From the NCBI GenBank assembly GCA_000697475.1, contig JNEU01000666.1, forward strand, positions 1 through 50,036: a stretch of 50,036 bases of DNA. Direction: 5' to 3'. Positions 24,862-34,911 of this stretch are shown in pieces. Position numbers and translations under genes: made by a program. Below the pieces are notes generated by a model. It made no database searches, was not told where the DNA came from, and saw nothing but the letters and a program-made list of their open reading frames with translations. Position 1 is the first letter of the stretch. Each line of letters starts with the position of its first letter. The stretch is from Lichtheimia corymbifera B2541 (Eukaryota; Mucoromycota; Mucoromycetes; Mucorales; Lichtheimiaceae).

Positions 24862-25232
24862 AGTGTATGAAAAAAAAGGAGACAATAGTTGGAATAGTAA
24901 CGAATGGTGTGCTCTCTCTTTTATAGGCTCGTCTTTTAAAGGGCGACAACCGGGCCTATCCCCGTTACGATTCTCCTGGATGCTTCCATGACAAGTAGCC
25001 ATTACAAATACTTGCCTGAACTGGTCATGATACCAAGATGTGGTGCAAATCTTAAGAGAAAAAGAGACGTATTATTGTCCTACCTTGTATGTATGAATAT
25101 CAATGTTTTGCCCCTTTGTGATTGGATTATTGATTGTTGCATTTCAATCACGCGAATTATCCCCAACCTTGCTTTCACCGGTTTCTTCATCCATCCATCC
25201 ATACAGCAAGCAACCCGAATATCCGCACCCTT
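24862..25232. other. Shared divergent promoter region, ATX1/MOCS2A
   Basis: 371 bp separate the two start codons. A TATA octamer serves ATX1. No obvious TATA is seen for MOCS2A. I could not identify a specific copper-responsive site. Confidence 0.5.
24918..24925 (-). promoter_or_regulatory. TATA box of ATX1
   Basis: TATAAAAG reads on the minus strand 57 bp upstream of the ATX1 start codon, a spacing shared by other genes here. Confidence 0.45.
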
Positions 25233-25502
25233 ATGTCAGTTCAAGTTTTATATTTTGCCGGGGCTCACGACATTACTCACATCAAGAGCGAGGAGATTGC
25301 CATTCCACCATCCCCATCAGCATGGACTTTGGAGGCACTTATTAACCAGTTGGTCCAAAAGTACGGTGACGAGCTAGCCAAGTTATTCGAACAATGCATG
25401 TTTGCTGTCAATATGGAAGCTATCGATAAGGAAAATACGCGACACGTGATTTTGAAACCTGGTGATGAGATCGGCATCATCCCACCTGTAAGCGGTGGAT
25501 AA
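25233..25502 (+). CDS. MOCS2A: Molybdopterin synthase small subunit (MoaD/MOCS2A)
   Basis: An uninterrupted frame of 89 residues with the ubiquitin-like MoaD fold: MSVQVLYFAGAHDIT as the first strand pair, WTLEALINQLVQKYG as the helix, FAVNMEAI in the core, and LKPGDEIGIIPPVSGG at the end. The C-terminal Gly-Gly is the residue pair that is adenylated and thiocarboxylated, then donates sulfur to precursor Z in molybdopterin synthesis. Length fits the family (80-90 residues). The start at 25233 gives exactly the expected first strand. The stop is 140 bp from that of the convergent RIB1 gene. Urm1 shares the Gly-Gly end, but the PPVSGG terminus and overall pattern fit MoaD better. Confidence 0.92.
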   Translation: MSVQVLYFAGAHDITHIKSEEIAIPPSPSAWTLEALINQLVQKYGDELAKLFEQCMFAVNMEAIDKENTRHVILKPGDEIGIIPPVSGG

Positions 25503-25642
25503 GCAACAATACATAGAAAGCGGCAATTAGAAGAGATCTATTGAGCAACAAACAACAACGAAAACAAAAAAAAGGAGGATGAATGGAGTAGGAAAGAGGG
25601 GAATGGACGTGTGTGTGCACTAGTAATAGTTGGTAATATAAG

Positions 25643-26759
25643 CTACATGCCTTCTGGCAAATCTAATAAATGTCGCATCTTTTTGACCTTGACAGCAAGA
25701 TACTTGTCTAATTCCTTTCCTCCCAAAGGACTGGCAGCATTTAATGCGGGTGAGGATGATGGTGTGCGTAGTAGATCGGCATGAGAGATGGGGGTGGATG
25801 ACCAGGATCGAGGAATCATGGGTCGTCGTTCGGATACTTTGATAGATCCATAAGCTTCCAATTGCTCAATCTTATCGGGGTTATTGGTCAAGAGATTGAC
25901 ATGAGTGAGATCAAGGTCCTTGAGAATAGCATTGGCAATGCCGTAGGTCCGCGCATCGGGTGGATGATTAAGAAGCACATTGGCTGCTACGGTATCATGT
26001 CCAAGATCCTGCAAATTGTAGGCCCTAGTTTCATTCATACCCAGAAATGAATAAATACAGAGCTCCCCTGCATGTATGTATGTATACTACTTACTTTAAC
26101 TTTTCAAGTAATCCAATACCTCGACCTTCTTGTCGTAAATAGACAACAACACCACGTCCAGCTTCTTGCATCAATCGCATGGCTTCATCCAGTTGTTCAC
26201 CACAATCACATCGTGCTGAATGGACCGTTTCTCCTGTAAAGCACTCGGAATGGATACGGACAAGCGGTGGATCCGATGATCGTTGATAGGCAGCTTTGGC
26301 TTTGGCCTGTTGTTCTAGCAAGTAGCGCTCTTGATCCTCGGTCAAATTTAGGTTTCTACACTGGTCGGTCACCACTTCCTCCAAACGGCCATAGTAAGCA
26401 CCACGTACAATACGATTCATGATGGTCTCATTCTTCCACGTCTCGTCCAGCGATCGCGATCGGATATCGTCCCCATACACAATAGCAAGATGCTCTTTGG
26501 AATCCTGGTTGTTCTTGTACAAATACAAATACATTTCACCTCCTTCATTGGTGGGAATACGGGCACGCACTTGGCACTGAATACGAACGGTCGAGTCGGG
26601 TTGTCGTGGCAATTCGGGCGTGATGGCACTGGGGGAATGGAGTTGTTGTTTGAGAAAGTCCACATATTCGGAATAGGTTCTTGGTTGTGAACGTGGGGGT
26701 AACGACTTTGCGTTGTCGTGTACAACATTCATGCCAAAGAGAGTGAAGACGGTAGACAT
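25643..26759 (-). CDS. RIB1: GTP cyclohydrolase II (riboflavin synthesis)
   Basis: Two exons in coding order, 26759-26095 and 26024-25643, give 348 residues. The enzyme converts GTP to 2,5-diamino-6-ribosylamino-pyrimidinone phosphate, the first step of riboflavin synthesis. Visible hallmarks are [11 protein letters not shown], the zinc ligands in [10 protein letters not shown] (Cys near 191, 202 and 204), the catalytic [27 protein letters not shown], and the C-terminal [18 protein letters not shown]. The N-terminal ~85 residues and the Ser/Pro-rich stretch near the C-terminus are fungal additions. Both exons are joined by a clean GTAAGT donor within the codon for Lys of EKLK. There is no DHBP synthase fusion, as is usual in fungi. 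It shares a 788-bp divergent region with DHH1; its 5' leader holds a GT/CA microsatellite. Confidence 0.94.
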
Positions 26760-27547
26760 GCTGTTCTTTTCTTTTGCGTGTGTGTGTGTGTGTGTGTGTG
26801 TTGGATAAAGGATATCAAGTAAGCGTGGCGTTTTAAGTTGGGGAAACAAAAAGAGAGAAGGAGGTGTCAAAATCAAATGTACAATTGGTCAGCATTAGTT
26901 GTTGTCTGACTCAGCATCACCAAATTCTTCCTTAATCACACATTCATTACCAATGCATTCATAATATACAAGAGGTAGTAATCAGATCAATTCATCCGGG
27001 ACTTTTTATTCTCCCATCTTTTATCCTTTCGTTTCCATGGTAACAGAGAAGCTATTGCTAGAGAAAACAATGACCACCGTCAGTGTATTAGCACCATTAC
27101 TTGAGCACAAAAGGATGGATAATATGTATAAGCTGATAAAGACACCATGAATGGAAAACACTTAAGACGATAAATGTCTGCTACTAGTTAATAACCAATG
27201 CATGGATGAGGTGGAGGAGGTATATGCACTTTTCGATAGCAACCAGTGATTGGGCGAGGTTGGACTGTTTTGTAGTGCTGCTGCAAGGCGGGACTGTTTG
27301 TAGTGGGTCTGGTCGTTCTCCATCTCTTTCACTTTCCTCTTTCTCTTTTTTGCCTCCCTACCCTCTTAAAACGAATCTCGACACAAAATACCAAACGGCC
27401 TACTTTGACCTAGTCTCGTTCTTCACCAACACCCACGTTTAAAGAAAACCACACACACATACAAACACACACAGCATCCTTGTCCCATTCTAGACCTCTT
27501 ACGATCTTTTTACTATTACCACACCTTCCTATTATACAACATACTCA
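26760..27547. other. Shared divergent region, RIB1/DHH1
   Basis: 788 bp between start codons. The RIB1 side has a (CA)n tract (about 26776-26801) in the leader; the DHH1 side is pyrimidine-rich and then has ACACAC-rich sequence near 27450-27475. No gene is seen in it. Confidence 0.5.
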
Positions 27548-29348
27548 ATGTCTGCACAAACGTCCATCCATACCATGAGGTAATGCGACACTAGGAGCTA
27601 CTTTATTGGATATTAAAGAGTGCGTTTTCTTAGCCATGACGAAGATGAGTGGAAAAAGAGTCTGCAGCTTCCAACTCGGGATAATCGACCACAGACTGAG
27701 GTAAGGAACACGTGTGTAAAGGAGAATAGTAGGAGAAGAAGGGTTGTTGTTGTTGTACAACATGGGATTAAAGCAAGTCTATGTTTTAGGATGTTACCAA
27801 GACCAAAGGCAACGAGTTTGAAGACTATTTCCTCAAGCGTGAATTGTTAATGGGCATCTTTGAAGCTGGTTTTGAGCGTCCATCACCGATTCAAGAAGAG
27901 TCGATTCCAATCGCATTGACGGGACGTGATATTCTTGCCAGAGCAAAGAACGGCACAGGCAAAACAGCTGCCTTCGTCATCCCCACACTTGAAAAAGTCA
28001 ACACCAAGAAATCCCAGATTCAAGCACTGATATTGGTTCCTACACGTGAATTGGCACTACAGACATCGCAAGTGTGCAAAAAGTTGGGAAAGCATTTGGG
28101 TGTCCATGTGATGGTGACGACCGGTGGTACAACCCTCAAAGATGATATTATGCGATTGAGCGAGCCTGTGCACATTGTCGTCGGCACTCCCGGTCGTATA
28201 TTGGACTTGGCATCAAAGAACGTCGCCGATTTCAGTGAAGCATCAACATTTGTCATGGACGAAGCTGACAAGCTCCTCTCTCCCGAATTCACACCCGTCA
28301 TCGAACGTCTTCTTGCTTATTTCCCAAACGAACGCCAAATCATGCTCTTCAGTGCCACTTTTCCAATGGTCGTCAAATCATTCAAAGAAAAGTACCTTGT
28401 CAAGCCATATGAAATCAATCTCATGGAAGACCTCACTCTCAAAGGTGTCACCCAATTCTACGCCTACGTTGAAGAAAAACAAAAAGTCCACTGTCTCAAC
28501 ACACTCTTCTCCAAGGTAATGCATGAGAGGGAGGATGGATGGATAAAGGAATGTCAAGTATTAACAAATGGGTGTAGCTGCAAATCAACCAATCCATCAT
28601 CTTTTGTAACTCGACTAGCCGTGTTGAATTGCTGGCCAAGAAAATCACGGAGCTGGGCTATTCCTGCTTTTATTCACACGCCAGAATGCTCCAAAGCCAT
28701 CGTAACCGTGTCTTTCATGATTTCCGTAATGGTGTTTGCCGCAACCTTGTGTGTTCAGGTAATGGATGAAAAGGATGTGGAGTGTTCATTTGATCTCTCC
28801 ATGCTCACGGTGCTTGGACTTTTTTTTTAGATTTGCTGACACGTGGTATCGATATCCAGGCTGTCAATGTTGTCATCAACTTTGATTTCCCAAAGAATGC
28901 TGAAACCTACTTGCATCGTATTGGTCGTTCGGGTCGTTATGGTCACCTTGGTCTCGCTATCAACTTGATTACCTACGAAGATCGCTTCAACCTTTACAAG
29001 ATTGAACGTGAGCTCGGCACTGAAATCACACCTATCCCAGCTCAAATCGACAAGAGCTTGTATGTTGCTCCTAATGCACTTGAAGAGAACATGGTGCAAC
29101 AACCACAACCGAAGCGAATGGATCAGGATGGTATCCAGGAACAACAACAACAGCAACATCAACAACATGAGAATAATCATCACCATCACTTTCAACAACA
29201 CGGTGGACGAGGCGGTTGGGGTAATCGAGGCAGAGGAGGATATTGGTCTCATCGAGGCAGAGGTGCTTGGTCCAATCGAGGCAGAGGAGGAGGAGGAGGT
29301 GCCAACAACAACCATAGGGTGAGACGTGTACCAAAGCCGCTTGTATAA
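27548..29348 (+). CDS. DHH1: DEAD-box RNA helicase Dhh1/DDX6
   Basis: Five exons, 27548-27579, 27634-27700, 27790-28515, 28578-28758 and 28831-29348, give 507 residues. All helicase motifs are present in order: the Q-motif region [23 protein letters not shown] (Walker A near residue 88), [26 protein letters not shown] (about 189), [23 protein letters not shown] and [10 protein letters not shown] (about 364). The family-specific DNRPQTEDVT and [20 protein letters not shown] precede motif Q. In other eukaryotes Dhh1/DDX6 works in P-bodies in mRNA decapping and translational repression. The C-terminal ~100 residues contain a Gln/His tract and several RGG-like GNRGRGG repeats likely to bind RNA. 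The first exon is only 32 nt. Repeated CT and C-rich tracts follow the stop. Confidence 0.95.
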
Positions 29349-29841
29349 ATGCCCAACACACACAACACACACGCAACACATATACATCCATTATCATACA
29401 CAAAGACACACACACATTCTCACATCTCTCCACATCCTTCATTGTTTCCCCTCTGCATATTTTTCCTCCTTTCATTCCTTTCTTCTTTTTCCAATTCCAC
29501 ATGTAAATATACTCTCTCTCTCTCTCTCTCTCTTTCTCTCGCTCTCTCGCGTCCTCCCTTTCTTTTTACTTCTCTGCCTATGCTTTCTTTTACCCTTTTC
29601 CCCTTCCTCCCCTCCCCTCCCCCTCTATCCAATGTTTCCTCATTTCATTATCTCTTATCTCTCTCTTTCTGGTGAACGCGGCGTCTAACGATGATGAATG
29701 ACCGAAAATGACACATACGACAAGCTTGGATGTCATTTGTAGGATACGTTGTATTTCTTTGTCCCTGTGGTTTTTTTTTCGTTTTTGCTGGCGAGGTGGT
29801 ATCCAGCCATCTTACTTAGTATTCTTTTTTTTCCACTGAGT
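29349..29841. other. DHH1 downstream region with simple repeats
   Basis: Directly after DHH1 come CA-rich sequence (29356-29420) and a CT microsatellite (about 29511-29532) inside a long pyrimidine-rich stretch extending to about 29670. I see no gene. Confidence 0.6.
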
Positions 29842-30090
29842 AAAGAAATGCATTACGTCCCAAGTATACATGGTGGATGGGTCCTTTTACAATAAGATGG
29901 GTTGATGGGGGGATATCCTTAATGCTCTTTAATCAAATGGTGTGCATGAGAGCTAGTGCTAGGTACATAGACGTCTTTTGTGCTCGGGAATGTTGGCATG
30001 GATGGGATGTGCTTGTTGCTATGATACGTACCTTGTCAATTATCTTCAATATCGCGCTCACTGGAAAAGACAGCAGTAGCATTGTTCTAT
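29842..30090. repeat. R2 dispersed repeat, copy 1
   Basis: This stretch begins at a string CATTACGTCCCAAGTATACA and runs to the CACTGGAAAAGACAGCAGTAGC string near 30085. Two further direct copies are at 33519-33706 (with an internal deletion) and 34779-34911 (second half only). Read on the minus strand, its second half resembles a short exon ending in a GTACGT donor, so R2 may be the 5' part of a decayed gene family. Confidence 0.75.
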
Positions 30091-30105
30091 GAAAGAACCC
30101 GTGTT

Positions 30106-30873
30106 TCATTGTAAAGGTTTAGGGTTACAGGCACATTATGTTTTACATATGCTGTAATCATGGTGCTATATGAAAGGTGGTCTTTGTTGATTGTCAAGTA
30201 GCTTGAGCCTAATAGAGTCAAAGATGCAGAGGAGCGTGTTTATGTAGCACGTCTGATTTGGGTGAACAGAAAGGGCGAATGCATGATAGTTAATGGATGA
30301 TCCAATAGCGGCCATACATTGGCATCTAACACGCATTTTTTTTCCATTCCCAGCTTTTGACCAATCCACTTGATGGGAATGATGCGCCTGCTCCAGTCGA
30401 GCATTTCCATGATTCAATTGTCTTGATCCGAGCTGATTTGGATGCGGTACGCTCAAATAAAGAGACATCAGTTGAGGTAGATAGTGCATGCTGCATGTGT
30501 GGACTGATATGCTCTTTGTTTGAGCGTAACTCGGTCAAATCAGCTCGGATCAATAAAGTTGAATGATGGAGTTGAATGTCTGGAGCAGGTGAACCATTCC
30601 CATTAAGTGGATTGGGCAAAAGCTGGGAATGAGAAAAAGTACATGTTAGCTGCCAATGTATGCATTGGAAATGACGTTTGCGTACCTGCCATGCATTGCC
30701 CCTGAAGTGCTGGATTTTTGACTCAGATACACGAACACGCCCCTCTGCATCTTTGGCTCTATTAGACTCTAGCTACTTGACAATCAATAAAGACCAGCTT
30801 TCATATAGCACCATGATTACAGCATATGTAAAACATAAAGATGCCCATAACTAAAAATTCTACAATGAAACGT
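30106..30873. repeat. 768-bp imperfect palindrome (P1)
   Basis: The left end (GTTTCATTGTAAAGGTTTAG, then TTTACATATGCTGTAATCATGG) is matched at the right end by its reverse complement (CCATGATTACAGCATATGTAAA, then TACAATGAAAC). Pairing continues inward through the strings AGATGCAGAGGAGCGTGTT and TTGGGCAAAAGCTGGGAATG. The centre lies near 30490. The sequence has no reading frame of note. A shorter relative of the inner part lies at 46866-47205. Confidence 0.8.
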
Positions 30874-31213
30874 GGGGTCTTCAATCGAACAAAGTTGCTC
30901 GTCGGGGTGAAGCGCACCTTGGGTGCAAGTTTCACGATCAGGCTCGCCGATCCCAGATTCACCCAATGTCACGACCAGCCAAAGTGGATCGGGTCGACCT
31001 CTTGAATTTTTTTTCCACTTTGGCTGGTGGTGACATTGGGTGAATCTGAGGATGGCGAGCCTGATCGTGAAACTTGCACTCAAGGTGCGCTACACCCAGG
31101 CGAGCAATATTGTTCGATTGACGACCCCACGTTTCATTGTAAAGTTTAGAGGTACAGGCACCTTTATGCTTTACATATGCTGTAAGTGTGATGCTATATG
31201 AAAAGTGGCGTTT
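30801..31213. repeat. Palindrome P2, left copy
   Basis: Two arms of about 185-200 bp face each other around a GTCGACC-containing centre near 31000. Each arm carries ACCCAATGTCAC, GCACCTTGGGTGCAAG-like sequence, ACAATGAAACGTGGGGTC and the ATAAAGGTGCCTGTAC-type end. It overlaps P1 at 30801-30873 and P3 at about 31130-31213, so the palindromes are chained by shared arms. Confidence 0.8.
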
Positions 31214-31383
31214 GTTCATTGGGAAGTATCATGCAAATGAGCTGTGTGACACAAAGAAGTCCCTCTGCATCTTCCGCTCTATCAGGGTCAAGCTACTTTA
31301 CAATGAACAAACACCACCTTTCCTATGGCATCACGCTTACAGCATATATAAAACATAAAGGTGCCTGTTTCTCCAAATCTCCA

Positions 31384-31992
31384 TAATGATGTGTAGAGGC
31401 TTTATGAGAACGATGTTGATCAGCATGCTCGAGCGCACCTCCTGACCAAGTTTCGAGGTCGCGCTGGGCAATATCGGCGCGCACGGCCGTACACCCTATT
31501 CATGTTACCATCCCTTCGTTGTCTCTCCTACATTCAAGGTTTTCATAATGAACTCTGGGATCTTTATGAGAACGAAATTGCTCGGCGTGGTCGAAAGGAT
31601 GTTGTGTGAAAGTTTCAGGTTCGAGGTGGGCAATCTCGGGGAGCAGGAGCGTCGACCCTACTTTTCCCTAAATTTGGACTGGCCGGCATTCAAAATGTTC
31701 GTAATGAACCATGCGGTTTTTAAATGAATGAAGTTGATCAGCATGTGCGAGAGTACCTTCTGACCAAGTTTCAAGTGCGAGATGGGGGAATCCCAAGAAA
31801 CTACATACTAACTGACTTTTTCATAAATCCGGCGCTTTCCCAATTTCGGCCCATCATAGTAAACCCCACATTATGCTCTCCCTTTCGAAATTTTCAAATG
31901 AAGTGTGGGTTCTTTATTAAGACAAAGTTGTTCAGCATGACCTAGAGCACCTTGTGTGCAAGTTTCATGTTTGAGAGAGGCAATCCCAATAT
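31384..31992. repeat. Array of degenerate ~100-bp units (U2-U5), left copy
   Basis: Units begin near 31384, 31541, 31698 and 31896. Each has the order: AATGAA, a TTCTTTATGAGAACGA-like string, GTTGATCAGCATG, a CGAGCGCACCT-like string, CAAGTTTCA and GGGCAAT. The arms of P2 carry a fifth and sixth, more diverged version. The same series is inverted at about 48618-49215. Confidence 0.65.
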
Positions 31993-32523
31993 CATGCATT
32001 GATATCGGTGTATATACAAATGTCTGACAGATTTAATTTCCACCTCCTCCACCTCACTTTATTTCCCTGTTCTTCCCATTCTCAACTGTTGCCCCCACTC
32101 AAGTACAACTACAACCTGCGAACGATTGCCTTGCTTCCAATCCGCCATGTCAATGCTGCGAATATCTTGATCCGATTGTCTTGAGCTGAATGGCAAGATC
32201 ATGACGCGTGCACCCCACTTCACACGCCTTTCTTGAAAGCACGCACTGTCTTGCACACTCCACTGCCACAATAAAACGAAACAGCATTCATTCCAGCAGT
32301 TACTATTAGCAATGACTTTATTGTCTCAAGCAGCGTTCACAATCTTGTCACTCTACTACTACAACACGTTCCTCTGCCACAACCATCCCGTAACAGCAGC
32401 TGCCATTAGCAAGGTCTCCATTGTCTCAAGTTACTTGCGGCCTCTTCACGTGGAAAGCTGATAGCCGTATAAAAGCAGCTTTATTCATGTGTGGCAACTT
32501 GCAATGATGCATAGGACTTCTAA

Positions 32524-33029
32524 TGGATGATGCCATATCAGCTATCAAGTATCCCGCAATACAAGCACTCTTCGCCTTGTTGAGCTGCACTGAAAATGAC
32601 CAACACTCGAATGGAAAAGGAGGCATAACAGCAGCGATCACAGAGGCTCTTTCTTATTGGACTCGCAACGGTTATGGATGAATGGATGGATGCAATCAAG
32701 TGCGGTAATGTGGAATCCTGGAATGTTGCTTTGGCTACTTGGCTCGTCGTAGTCAGCATTAACGAACACGTGGATACGGCTGAGGATGATGATGGATTGG
32801 ATGAATTGGATGGCATGGAAACGAGGGCTTATATCTTTGACAAGAGAGGATTTACCACCATGGATGATATTTGCAACATTCAAGTCAATGCATGCAACAG
32901 CTACTTTTGCAATCATGGATGAAGATGCTATGACGGCAGTAACCAAGAATACAATGACACAACGACACCTGCTGATTCTTTGTGATCCGCTGGTTGGAAT
33001 CTGGAAGGAAAGGAAGGATAGAAATTAGA
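32524..33029 (+). pseudogene. Broken reading frame inside the left element copy
   Basis: A frame related to the one open at 47446-47970 on the minus strand is visible (MDEWMDAIKCGNVESWNVAL, then HVDTAEDDDGLDELDGMETR and QRHLLILCDPLVGIWKERKD). In this copy an in-frame TAA stands near 32626 where the right copy has TAT, and one extra T near 32870 shifts the frame after FTTMDDI. A preceding frame, MDDAISAIKYPAIQALFALL at 32524, may be an upstream exon. I recognise no known domain. The right-hand copy should be used for any protein comparison. Confidence 0.45.
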
Positions 33030-33518
33030 GGAGATTGGATTATACCCACATCATTGTATCGAGACGCTCTTGTACCTTCTGTCATATCACATTCATTAAA
33101 GCTTCATTGTTCATATGCTGATTAGACGATGGGTAGTGCCAATAACTGATTGTATACATATTCAAATAGACGCTTGTATTTTCAATGTTAATAAACCCAT
33201 AGTAATGGTATCCAACAACCCTGCTTGTTACGGAAGCTTGATCCATTGTAAGCTTAAATCATTACGACGGCTAAGAAAGATGATGAGCTCTGTGGCACAA
33301 GTACATACATCATAATGCTTACCTCTGACAACTCCCCTATCAGCATAATCCACCTTGTATGTGTATAGTCTTATATAAGAACGAACACTAGAGGCAACAA
33401 TACCATTACCGCTCATAGTCTTGGATGCACTGATCATTTATGCTTGTTAACCACACCATCATAGGCAGACCTTACTATTTAGGGATTGTCTATCATGCAC
33501 TCTCCACCAATCCACCGA

Positions 33519-33706
33519 GTACACAAGTGCATTATGTCCCAAGTATACATGATGGACGAGTCCTTTGTTACATTAAGATGGGTTGATGGGGGATATGTTT
33601 AATGGTGTATCTGAGAGTTAGCGCTAGTTGCTAAGATACGTACGTTGTCAAGATCTTCGTCACTGAAAAAGATAGTAGCAACAACCAGCAATATGTATAT
33701 ATTATG
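33519..33706. repeat. R2 dispersed repeat, copy 2
   Basis: Direct copy of the repeat at 29842-30090, starting at CATTATGTCCCAAGTATACA. It lacks the middle part with AGACGTCTTTTGTGCT. Copies 1 and 2 flank the left inverted element at distances of 16 bp (to P1) and about 200 bp. Confidence 0.7.
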
Positions 33707-34549
33707 TAGTCTTGTTCCATTCTTTTGATATTGAAGGTACATAGTTACGGACCAACAAATTCATCCTTCTAGTAATCTTTTCGTCTAGCTTTTGTTCTAG
33801 CAAATCTATGCGCTCTTCTAATTCCTCATCCATGTTATCAGCATTGACGGGTTGATCACGTCTTAAATATGTGATCGAGACTATATATGTACAAGAAGAT
33901 GACGCCACGCTGGTCGATAGCTGAGCGGATTGATGATACTTGGATCTAACTGTATTGTCCTTGTCCACATGGATAAAGCCGGTATGTTCATCACTCAAGC
34001 GTTCAGACACGGATGCTTGTATGTTCATATGATCCTATAGAGTAAATCACTTGAGCACGTGCCGGCAATGATACGTTATAAAGATGGTACTTACGGTTAG
34101 ATGGAAAAGCAACTCAAACGTTTGGAGCCGGTATTTTTGCTGGTGCCCTGTGTGGGGTACAATGGCAGACCTTTCCCAAACGCAAGCCCAACGGCCATCA
34201 TTCAAAATCCTTGTTGACAATAAAGTCAACTTGTTCCCGACATACTGTAAACCGAATACCCTGCGCCTGCTAAACGTTTCGTACGATGCCTGCTGGTAAA
34301 GGGCATTTATGTACATATGCCACCTACAAAGGAGTCTCAAATTTCCCATCAGATTGGGAGGTTGCCTTTTACCTACAAATGTACATACCACAAAGGGCCC
34401 ATCAAGAAACACAGCCAAATGCCATTACGCAACAATGAACACAGCAAGTGGCAAAGCAATCAAGTGAGCTACATAATAGCTGAATGTAGGAGCATCTCAT
34501 TTTGGGAATCGCATAAAAAAGACTATCCTTGAGACTTACCAAAGGCCAT
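33702..34549 (-). CDS. Unrecognised 206-aa protein, possibly lineage-specific
   Basis: Three exons in coding order, 34549-34540, 34372-34095 and 34034-33702, are joined by clean GTAAGT donors and TAG acceptors, all in frame. The first exon supplies only Met-Ala-Phe and one base. The middle exon reads RRVFGLQYVGNKLTLLSTRI and FELLFHLT. The last exon has an acidic, heptad-like stretch (MDEELEERIDLLEQKLDEKI) compatible with a coiled coil. I recognise no family. The gene lies between two R2 repeat copies and next to the left element, so it may be part of a repeated or decaying gene family. The stop overlaps the edge of R2 copy 2. Confidence 0.45.
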
Positions 34550-34778
34550 TGATGATGATATGCATAAAACTAGAAAGAAAGATGTATGATAGTGTTCATG
34601 ACAACAGCCTTATTTATATGTGAGCGGGCGTGAGAATTGTTGTCATGATGGATCGAATTGATAAAATGGTCAAGGCATCTTGGAGTACTGAGTCGAAGTG
34701 ATGGAAAATTAACAACTGATAAATCCATCTGTCTCGTAAAAGATAATTTGCTGTAGGTGACAAAAGTATGTCCGCTGT

Positions 34779-34911
34779 AATAGACGTCTTTTGTGCTTGG
34801 GAATGTTGGCGTGGATGGGGTGTACTCGTCGCCATGATACGTACCTTGTCAGGATCTTCAATAACCCGCTCACTGAAAAACACGGTAGCAGCAACCAGCA
34901 ATATGTATGTT
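34779..34911. repeat. R2 dispersed repeat, copy 3
   Basis: Direct copy of the second half of the repeat at 29842-30090, from AGACGTCTTTTGTGCT to ACCAGCAATATGTATG. On the minus strand it reads ILLVAATVFFSERVIEDPDK followed by a GTACGT donor, the best-preserved version of the putative exon. Confidence 0.7.

Larger units (their letters stand above)
30801..33319. mobile_element. Inverted-repeat element, left copy (about 2.5 kb)
   Basis: Reverse complement of 47269-49811 aligns with this block along nearly its whole length with small indels. The order from the outside is: palindrome P2 (30801-31213), palindrome P3 (about 31130-31392), an array of degenerate ~100-bp units (about 31384-31992), a stretch with a broken reading frame (about 32524-33029), then a tail ending at CATCATAATG. 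No transposase, reverse transcriptase or integrase domain is visible. I call it mobile because it is repeated and lacks host-gene features; movement itself is not shown. Confidence 0.65.

Noticed and set aside
29071..29502. Minus-strand frames opposite the 3' end of DHH1
   Set aside because: They arise from the RGG and Gln/His coding repeats of DHH1 and from the CA/CT tracts after it.
31384..31992. CRISPR-like array
   Set aside because: The units are long, strongly degenerate, lie in a eukaryotic genome and have no constant repeat with unique spacers.
30801..33319. Retrotransposon or known DNA transposon coding region
   Set aside because: Neither element copy shows reverse transcriptase, integrase, transposase DDE or helicase motifs in any frame.
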